A stretch of 27,996 nucleotides of DNA. Source: GWF2-30-66 sp042576225. Its GTDB lineage: Bacteria > Babelota > Babeliae > Babelales > Vermiphilaceae. The stretch spans positions 1 through 27,996 of the forward strand of contig JBHPCA010000016.1 of the NCBI GenBank assembly GCA_042576225.1. Direction: 5' to 3'. The notes under the pieces are model-generated. The model searched no databases and was not told the DNA's origin. It was given only the letters and a program-made list of their open reading frames with translations. Below, in pieces: positions 22,694 through 27,996 of the stretch (within the stretch, counting starts at the first letter, position 1; each line of letters begins with the position of its first letter). The position numbers and the translations under genes are program-made.

Positions 22694-23677
22694 TTGGAAT
22701 ATTTTCTAAGATTTTATAATGCTTCGTGGTTGTATTTTTTAATACCAGCGGTTATAGTTTTTGCCTTTTTGCGTATAAAGTGGGCAAAAGGGGTATTTTA
22801 TCAATATTCTTTGGGTAGTTTGATCAAAAAAAATGGATTTGCAAGTAGGCATCCGTATAAGAAAATATTTTTTTTATTGCGATTTTTGTCTTTAATGGCA
22901 CTTGCTTTTTTAATTGCTAAACCCCAATTGGTTGATCCCCGGTCAAATGTGTTGATCGAGGGCATAGATATGGTTATTGTGCTTGATATGTCCGGAAGTA
23001 TGGAGCTACAAGATTTTGGACAAGAATCCCGGTTTGACGTTGCAAAAAGGGAGGCGATACGATTTATAGAAAAGAGAGAACATGACCCTATAGGAGTTGT
23101 TGTTTTTGGAAATGATTCGGTGTCTCGGTGTCCAATTACGCTGGATAAAACTATTTTAAAAGCTATCGTAAAAGATTTAAAGATTGGTTTGGTAGATCCA
23201 CAAGGAACAATGCTTTCAGCAGGTTTGCTTACCGGTTTAAATAGGCTCAAAGATTCTAAGTCTAAAAACAAGATTGTCATTTTACTTACTGATGGTGAGC
23301 CTACTGAAAATGATGTCTCGGCAGATTTGGCTATAGAGGTTGCAAAAAAACTTGGCATTAAGGTTTACACTGTTGGCATTGGATCAGAAGAACAGAAATA
23401 TTTCAAACACCCACTGTATGGTGTTGTGCCTATGCCAAAGGTAAATGCTCAACTGCTTGAAAAGATAGCAAAAGAGACGGGAGGGAAGTTTTTTATGGCA
23501 AAAAATAAACAAGATATGCGCAATATTTATAAAATAATAGATAAGCTTGAGAAAACTGAGTATGAGACGAATATATACAGTAAATATTTTGATATTTTTA
23601 TGCCATTTTTATGGGCTGTGTTTATTGTGTTGTTGTTAGAGCTATTTTTTGCGTTATTTATTTGGTTTGGTATTTAA
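22694..23677 (+). CDS. batA: BatA-like von Willebrand factor A membrane protein
   Basis: A 327-residue protein with two N-terminal membrane segments (~11-28, 56-74), a periplasm- or cytoplasm-facing VWA domain, and a C-terminal membrane helix (~300-327). The MIDAS metal-binding motif DMSGS has D98, S100 and S102; LLTDGEP is the later motif. The layout is that of BatA of Bacteroides-type aerotolerance operons. The start is a TTG at 22694 with AGGGAG upstream; no in-frame ATG precedes the first membrane segment. It is followed by batB after 12 bp. BatA proteins are linked to stress and envelope integrity, with the molecular role unsettled. Confidence 0.9.
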   Translation: MEYFLRFYNASWLYFLIPAVIVFAFLRIKWAKGVFYQYSLGSLIKKNGFASRHPYKKIFFLLRFLSLMALAFLIAKPQLVDPRSNVLIEGIDMVIVLDMSGSMELQDFGQESRFDVAKREAIRFIEKREHDPIGVVVFGNDSVSRCPITLDKTILKAIVKDLKIGLVDPQGTMLSAGLLTGLNRLKDSKSKNKIVILLTDGEPTENDVSADLAIEVAKKLGIKVYTVGIGSEEQKYFKHPLYGVVPMPKVNAQLLEKIAKETGGKFFMAKNKQDMRNIYKIIDKLEKTEYETNIYSKYFDIFMPFLWAVFIVLLLELFFALFIWFGI

Positions 23678-23689
23678 TTTGGTGTGATT

Positions 23690-24691
23690 ATGAAGTTATT
23701 TGGAATAACATTTGCAGCTGCTAAAAATTTAATTTTTTTGCCGGTATTAATTTTTGCAATAATTTGTCTTGTTTGGCGTTATGTAAAAACGAAAAAAGTT
23801 GTGCGAGAACTTGCTGGTTCATCTAGGGTGAGTACATTATTTAAACATTTTTCAAGAACAAGAAACATTATAAAAATTATTTTACTAAGTATTGGGTTTA
23901 CCTCGTTATTTTTAGGGTTATTGCGGCCTCAATGGGATAAAAAAGAGGAGGTTGTGGCGCAAAAAGGACGAGATTTATTTATAGCGATTGATATCTCGCG
24001 AAGCATGCTGGCTCAAGATTATAAACCCAATAGATTGGCGTTTGCAAAAGAAAAAATCAAAAAGCTTGTAAGTAATCTTAAATCAGAGCGGGTAAGCCTG
24101 GTTATTTTTTCTGGTTCTACCGTAGTACAATGCCCATTAACTGCAGATATGAGTGCATTTTTTATGTTTTTAGATCAGCTTGATGTTGAGACTATATCCT
24201 CAGGAACTACTGCGCTTGATCAGCCAATAAAGCAGGTTTTGCAAATGTTACGTGACAAAAAAAATAAAAAAACCAAGCTGCTTGTTTTGTTTACTGACGG
24301 TGAGGATTTCTCAAGTAATTTAGCCGGTATACGAGAAAAAGCGGCCAAAGAAGGGCTAAAAATTTTCACTATGGGCGTTGGTACTCCTGAAGGTGCGCCA
24401 ATACCGCTTATCACCAAAGAGGGAAAGCGACAAGGGCACATAAAAGACAAAAGTGGCAACGCGGTTATATCACGTTTAAACGAAGGTATACTAAGTTCGT
24501 TGGCTATTGAGACCGGGGGTGAGTATATACGGCTTACAGAATCTGATAATGATTTGCGAAGATTAATTTCATTGGTTGAAAAATTTGAAAAAGAAAAATT
24601 TGAAGATAAAAAATTACCGGCGTTGCAGGAACGGTATAATTATTTTTTGTTAGTTAGCTTAGTGTGTTTTTCCATAGAATGGATATTATAA
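23690..24691 (+). CDS. batB: BatB-like von Willebrand factor A membrane protein
   Basis: A 333-residue paralogue of BatA. It has N-terminal membrane segments (~13-29, 57-76), a VWA domain with MIDAS motif DISRS (D101, S103, S105) and FTDGEDF, and a C-terminal hydrophobic tail. The RDLFIAIDISRSMLAQD stretch is highly characteristic of BatB. I prefer ATG 23690 to the in-frame GTG at 23684. Its TAA stop shares a base with the batC ATG (TAATG), so the two are translationally coupled. Confidence 0.92.
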   Translation: MKLFGITFAAAKNLIFLPVLIFAIICLVWRYVKTKKVVRELAGSSRVSTLFKHFSRTRNIIKIILLSIGFTSLFLGLLRPQWDKKEEVVAQKGRDLFIAIDISRSMLAQDYKPNRLAFAKEKIKKLVSNLKSERVSLVIFSGSTVVQCPLTADMSAFFMFLDQLDVETISSGTTALDQPIKQVLQMLRDKKNKKTKLLVLFTDGEDFSSNLAGIREKAAKEGLKIFTMGVGTPEGAPIPLITKEGKRQGHIKDKSGNAVISRLNEGILSSLAIETGGEYIRLTESDNDLRRLISLVEKFEKEKFEDKKLPALQERYNYFLLVSLVCFSIEWIL

Positions 24692-25983
24692 TGAGTATGC
24701 GTTTTATAGTTGCTTATATTTTAGCTGTTTGTGTGTTAAGTGTTTTTGTTCACACAAATATTGTGCACGCAAAATTTTTAGATTTTGGTTATGACGCAGC
24801 TGTCTACACTGCGCAAAAGGGTAACTGGGACGATGCAAAAAATAAGTTCAAGAAGCTTGTTGTAGGCAGGGTCCACGACCCTGACCTTTTGTATGATTCT
24901 GGTGTTGCTTCTTTCAAAACGAAAGATTTTAGCCAAGCAGGTGCTTATTTTAAAACAGTTGCGCAAAACAAAAAAGCTTCTAAAAAATTAAAAGAGCAAG
25001 CATTTTTTAACCTTGGGAACACTAATGTTGAGCTTGATAAGCTCAAAGAAGCGATAACAAATTACGAAGATGCTTTGAAAATAAATCTGGATAACAAAGA
25101 GGCGAAGCGAAATCTTGAGATAGTAAAGAAGATGTTGGAGCAGAAACAGCAACAAAAAGACCAGCAAAAGCAGCAAGATCAAAAGCAGGGTCAGAAACAA
25201 CAGCAGCAACCAAAACCCTCTTCCGCTAAAGCTTCGGAGGGCAAGCAGGACAAGAAGCAGGATCAAGATAAAAAGAAAGACGAAAAAAAAGATAAGCAAG
25301 GCGAGCAAAAGAAGCAAGACAAAAAAGAAAAAGAGCAAAAATCAGGTGAGCATGAGCAGCAAGAGCAGGCAAGAGATCAGGGCAAACGTAAAGATAGACT
25401 TGATCCCCTTCGACAGGCTCAGGATGATCGGGATCAACGAGAAGATCGAGCGTCAAGTGAGAATGAGCAGCAAAAGCAGGCAAGAGACCAGGGCAAACGT
25501 AAAGATAGACTTGATCAAGATGAGCAGAATGAAGAACGGCAAAAGCCAGGGCGTGATCAAAAGAGACCCGGCGATTCCCAAGATAAGCAAAGGGATAAAG
25601 GAGAAACTCCTAAAGATGATCTTGAAAAAAAGAGAGACGATCAACAGCAGAAAGACAGGAAGAAACATGATAAAAAGCCCGACCAAAAAAGGGACGAAAA
25701 ACAAACTACTAAACATGATAAAGATGATAAAACAAAACAACAAAAAGATCAATCTTCTAAAGAAGATAAAAAAGGTGAAGGGCAAGAGAAGCCCCTTCGT
25801 CAAGCTCAGGACAGGCCCTTAGCATCAAGGCCTGCCAAGCTGGGGAAAAGAAAAGATATAGACAAGCGTACTATGCAAATTTTACAGGCAGTTGAGAAAT
25901 ATGATAAAGAGAAGAGCAAAGAACTTATGAAGGCTACAGTTGGAAAAACGATGTCGGGGAAATATGGTCAGAATCGTTGGTAA
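24691..25983 (+). CDS. batC: BatC-like TPR protein with long charged low-complexity tail
   Basis: A 430-residue protein with a signal peptide (MSMRFIVAYILAVCVLSVFVH...VHA). TPR units span residues ~30-145 (LYDSGVASFKTKDFSQAGAYF; FFNLGNTNVELDKLKEAITNYEDALKIN). Then come ~230 residues of Gln/Lys/Asp/Glu/Arg-rich low complexity, and a short conserved-looking end (KRTMQILQAVEKYDKEKSKELMK). The tail contains at least three GC-rich repeat insertions: PSSAKASEG at 25216, LRQAQDDR at 25406 and LRQAQDRP at 25793, plus a 52-bp direct duplication. The start overlaps the batB stop (TAATG), and the end overlaps batD by 20 bp. TPRs probably dock the VWA partners. Confidence 0.88.
   Translation: MSMRFIVAYILAVCVLSVFVHTNIVHAKFLDFGYDAAVYTAQKGNWDDAKNKFKKLVVGRVHDPDLLYDSGVASFKTKDFSQAGAYFKTVAQNKKASKKLKEQAFFNLGNTNVELDKLKEAITNYEDALKINLDNKEAKRNLEIVKKMLEQKQQQKDQQKQQDQKQGQKQQQQPKPSSAKASEGKQDKKQDQDKKKDEKKDKQGEQKKQDKKEKEQKSGEHEQQEQARDQGKRKDRLDPLRQAQDDRDQREDRASSENEQQKQARDQGKRKDRLDQDEQNEERQKPGRDQKRPGDSQDKQRDKGETPKDDLEKKRDDQQQKDRKKHDKKPDQKRDEKQTTKHDKDDKTKQQKDQSSKEDKKGEGQEKPLRQAQDRPLASRPAKLGKRKDIDKRTMQILQAVEKYDKEKSKELMKATVGKTMSGKYGQNRW
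25216..25241 (+). repeat. GC-rich imperfect palindrome inserted in batC
   Basis: The 26 bases begin ccctcttccgc and end gcttcggaggg, so the two ends are largely self-complementary. They encode SSAKASEG inside the low-complexity tail. The composition differs from the surrounding Gln/Lys codons, suggesting an inserted repeat of a second type. Confidence 0.55.
25354..25516 (+). repeat. 52-bp direct duplication flanking a dispersed repeat in batC
   Basis: 25354-25405 and 25465-25516 agree at 50 of 52 bases and encode EQQ(E/K)QARDQGKRKDRLD twice. The offset is 111 bp (37 codons), keeping frame. The 28-bp dispersed repeat starts directly after the first copy. Confidence 0.8.
25406..25433 (+). repeat. 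Dispersed repeat inserted in frame in batC (copy A)
   Basis: Identical over 28 bases to the copy in metG (16299-16326) and read in the same frame, giving LRQAQDDR. The two genes are 9 kb apart and otherwise unrelated. Confidence 0.85.
25793..25810 (+). repeat. Dispersed repeat inserted in frame in batC (copy B)
   Basis: The 18 bases CCCTTCGTCAAGCTCAGG match the intergenic inverted-repeat arms at 14413-14617 exactly. They encode LRQAQD, again in the same frame. Just downstream, caggcc (25812-25817) and ggcctg (25829-25834) form a further small inverted repeat. Confidence 0.8.
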
Positions 25984-27727
25984 ATTTTTATTTAGATCGT
26001 TACTGGTGACTTTTTTAGCGCTTAATTTTTTTAATACTTATTGTGCTAGTGTGCAGCTGGCTGCTCTCAGTACAGATGGCTTTAAGTTAGAAAAAGTAGC
26101 AGTAGGACAGCCGTTTGTTTTAGAAGTCGCAATAGAAGGTGTGAAAACCTCTCAGGAGCCAAAAATAAAAGGGGTAGAGCGTTTTAATGTTGGTCACAGA
26201 AGTTTTCAGATGAGGTCTGTGAATGGGAAGTCTACGATGAAGTATTCGTTCCATACATCGATAGATAAAAAGGGGGTCTATAGTATTGGACCTGCACAGA
26301 TAAAAGATGGGGCCAAAACGCACAAGTCAAACACGTTAAGATTAGAAGTTGGGGATCAGCAAGTTTTTAAAGATAAAGATGCTAAAAGAAAACCAGCTAA
26401 GCAAACTGATAAAAAAACTTTTTTAAAGTTACTTGCAGATAAAGAACGTGTTGTCCCTGGAGAAAAAATAAACTGTGCGTTACGTTTTTATTTTATAGAA
26501 GATGAAGAGGTTAAAGTAGAAGGAATTGGCTATCCTGATGTGAAAGATTTTAAAATGGTACAAGGGGGTAGGCCGATCAAAGAGACCAAGAAAATCGATG
26601 GTGTTACTTATAATTATGCCGAATGGCGATTTAGTTTATTTGCAAAAAAAGCTGGGAGACTCAAATTTCCTGCTTGTAGAATTGTTTACAAGCTTGTTGT
26701 TGAAGATGATAGGTGGGGAGGTTTCGCATCTTTTTTTGGCCTTTCTTATGAGAGAAGGCAGCTATTTTCTAATGCATTGAGTTTTGATGTGCAGTCATTA
26801 CCAGAATATGACGGTAAAGTTGACGCAATTGGTAATTTTATTAGTTTTGATGCGTCGGCCGATCGTGTGGTGGCAAGAGAAGGTGACGGAATAGTTTATA
26901 CGCTAGAGCTTGAGGGCAGCGGCGATTTGGATGATATTGATATTACTCAGCTGAATAATATGCCAAAAGAGCTGAAGTATTATGACTCAAAGAGATACGT
27001 GTTAGATAATAGTGCAAAGCGTGGCATGAAGAAAAAGCATTTTGAATTTATTGTGCAAGGTATGCAAAAAGGAGAAGTTGCAGTTCCTTCTCAAACATTT
27101 ACGTTTTTTAACACAAAAACAAGAAGCTATAAGATACTAAAAACAGATGCGATTGATTTGAAAATTTTGCCTCCGGCAGCCAAGACTTATACACCTTCTA
27201 AAAAAATAGATAAAATTGGTGATGCCAAAGATGAGCAGGAGATATACGGTATACGTCAGCATGGGCTTTGGTATAGGCAGGATCGTAAGATCCCTTTTTG
27301 GATTTTTATACTGTTGATTTTATTCCCTTTGGTTCTATTCGGTTTTATTGTGGCAAAAAAAATAAGCTATAAACTGAAAGAAAAATATTCGCCACAAGTG
27401 ATAAAGAAGTTAGCGTTTGCAAAAGCGATCAAACGGGTAAATCTTGCGCAGAAGAAGCATGATTTTACAGGACTGTACTCAATTTTCATTATGTTTTTTG
27501 CTGAAAGATTCGAGCTTAATGAGGCGGTGACAACACAAGATGATATTATACGTATTTTGCAAGAGCATAATTTTTTGCAAGAAGATATACGCAAGTGGGA
27601 AGATTTTGTTGGGCAGATATCAATGTTTGTTTTTTATGAGAAAGAGATAAATTCAAAGCGTGATATGCTTGATAAAAAATTATTTGATCAGGCTATTATG
27701 TGGCTTAAGAAATTTAAAAATATTTGA
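25964..27727 (+). CDS. batD: BatD-like protein
   Basis: A 587-residue protein with a signal peptide (MVRIVGKFLFRSLLVTFLALNFFNTYC), a long beta-rich periplasmic region, one membrane helix (~443-465, PFWIFILLILFPLVLFGFIV) and a C-terminal cytoplasmic helical domain. The sequence style (FVLEVAIEG, GVYSIGPAQI, KERVVPGEKI, FSLFAKKAGRLKFPAC) matches the BatD/oxygen-tolerance family. ATG 25964 has GGGGAA just before it; an upstream in-frame TTG at 25940 is unlikely. It overlaps batC by 20 bp and is followed after 9 bp by another gene of the cluster. Confidence 0.9.
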   Translation: MVRIVGKFLFRSLLVTFLALNFFNTYCASVQLAALSTDGFKLEKVAVGQPFVLEVAIEGVKTSQEPKIKGVERFNVGHRSFQMRSVNGKSTMKYSFHTSIDKKGVYSIGPAQIKDGAKTHKSNTLRLEVGDQQVFKDKDAKRKPAKQTDKKTFLKLLADKERVVPGEKINCALRFYFIEDEEVKVEGIGYPDVKDFKMVQGGRPIKETKKIDGVTYNYAEWRFSLFAKKAGRLKFPACRIVYKLVVEDDRWGGFASFFGLSYERRQLFSNALSFDVQSLPEYDGKVDAIGNFISFDASADRVVAREGDGIVYTLELEGSGDLDDIDITQLNNMPKELKYYDSKRYVLDNSAKRGMKKKHFEFIVQGMQKGEVAVPSQTFTFFNTKTRSYKILKTDAIDLKILPPAAKTYTPSKKIDKIGDAKDEQEIYGIRQHGLWYRQDRKIPFWIFILLILFPLVLFGFIVAKKISYKLKEKYSPQVIKKLAFAKAIKRVNLAQKKHDFTGLYSIFIMFFAERFELNEAVTTQDDIIRILQEHNFLQEDIRKWEDFVGQISMFVFYEKEINSKRDMLDKKLFDQAIMWLKKFKNI

Positions 27728-27736
27728 GAAGTGTTT

Positions 27737-27996
27737 ATGAAAGTTGCGAGAATTACGAAATTAAGTTTATTTTTACTAAGTATATTATATTTTATGCAAG
27801 TAGGTTGCTCTGTAGATAATTTACGTGTGAATAATCCACAAACGAATTCACAGGTGAATTCACGGGAATCTTTTTTGCAGGCAAATAATTTGCAGGCAAA
27901 TAATTTGTATGGCAAAGAAAAATATAAAGAGGCTTTGGATTTGTATAAATCTATAGGCAAAAAGGGTCCAGTGACGTTTTATAATATGGGAAATTG
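27737..27996 (+). CDS. BatE-like TPR lipoprotein, 5' part only (runs off the window)
   Basis: ATG 27737, with GAGAAG upstream and 9 bp after batD, opens a frame that stays open to the window end (86 full codons). The N-terminus is a lipoprotein signal: KLSLFLLSILYFMQVGC, with the lipid-accepting Cys at residue 24. A Asn/Gln-rich linker follows, then the start of a TPR (LYGKEKYKEALDLYKSIGKKGPVTFYNMGN). Position after batD and this design fit BatE, an outer-membrane-side TPR partner in such operons. The C-terminal half is outside the window, so the name is provisional. Confidence 0.75.
   Translation, partial: MKVARITKLSLFLLSILYFMQVGCSVDNLRVNNPQTNSQVNSRESFLQANNLQANNLYGKEKYKEALDLYKSIGKKGPVTFYNMGN
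27875..27904 (+). repeat. 15-bp perfect tandem duplication in the lipoprotein gene
   Basis: ttgcaggcaaataat occurs twice in a row (27875-27889, 27890-27904), duplicating five residues LQANN in the linker between the lipid anchor and the TPR. Confidence 0.8.

Noticed and set aside
24988..25803. Long Leu/Phe-rich frames on the minus strand opposite batC
   Set aside because: They are the antisense reading of Gln/Lys/Glu-rich codons and only look like membrane proteins.
25346..25822. 158-codon plus-strand frame inside batC
   Set aside because: Alternative frame of the low-complexity tail; the repeat-derived codons and TPR frame belong to batC.

Overview
This is an AT-rich window with long T and A runs, strong SD-like ribosome sites on many genes, and envelope features of a Gram-negative-type cell: exported proteins, a cysteine-rich putative outer-membrane protein ending in Phe, a PlsC acyltransferase and a Bat operon. 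The gene mix is a polyamine ABC importer with duplicated binding proteins, many small secreted proteins of unknown function, a secreted WD40-like propeller and interspersed GC-rich short repeats that also sit inside genes. It suggests a host-associated bacterium with a reduced genome, most likely of the Candidatus Dependentiae (TM6) type. That placement is an inference from gene style; no rRNA is present to test it.

Layout. 1-60 is a degenerate copy of a dispersed repeat. 292-1038 (-) is a GNAT acetyltransferase. 1579-11257 (+) is one dense co-directional run: a Cys/His-tagged polytopic membrane protein overlapping potA, then potA, potB, potC, two tandem potD-like genes, two exported proteins sharing a Cys-containing C-terminal module, and an exported S9 peptidase. 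11274-11633 (-) is a small membrane protein with a good promoter and SD. 12223-14223 (+) is the Cys-rich envelope protein, closed by a clear Rho-independent terminator. 14413-14617 is a 27-bp perfect inverted-repeat pair around 151 bp. 14711-16660 (+) is metG. 16687-17859 (-) is the propeller protein, and 18061-18624 (+) a RimJ/RimL-like acetyltransferase; their divergent intergenic region carries six tandem decamers. 18625-20892 (-) is topA. 21140 to the window end (+) holds a polytopic membrane protein, plsC, and then batA-batB-batC-batD plus the start of a batE-like lipoprotein gene that runs off the edge.

How they work together. PotABC plus membrane-tethered PotD proteins would import polyamines, a plausible host nutrient. 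The Bat cluster (two von Willebrand A membrane proteins, TPR proteins and BatD) forms a periplasm-facing complex, here without moxR or DUF58 genes immediately upstream. MetG and TopA are housekeeping.

Most unusual points: (1) a GC-rich palindromic-type repeat found both between genes and inside metG and batC, twice encoding the same LRQAQD peptide in the same frame; (2) short tandem repeats with a period near 10-11 bp upstream of several genes, best developed at 17879-17938; (3) the paralogous secreted pair at 7488 and 8210; (4) the Cys-rich surface protein; (5) tandem anchored PotD paralogues. I saw no tRNA, rRNA, CRISPR array, transposase or prophage gene. No single gene cluster here is convincingly a new defence or mobile system.
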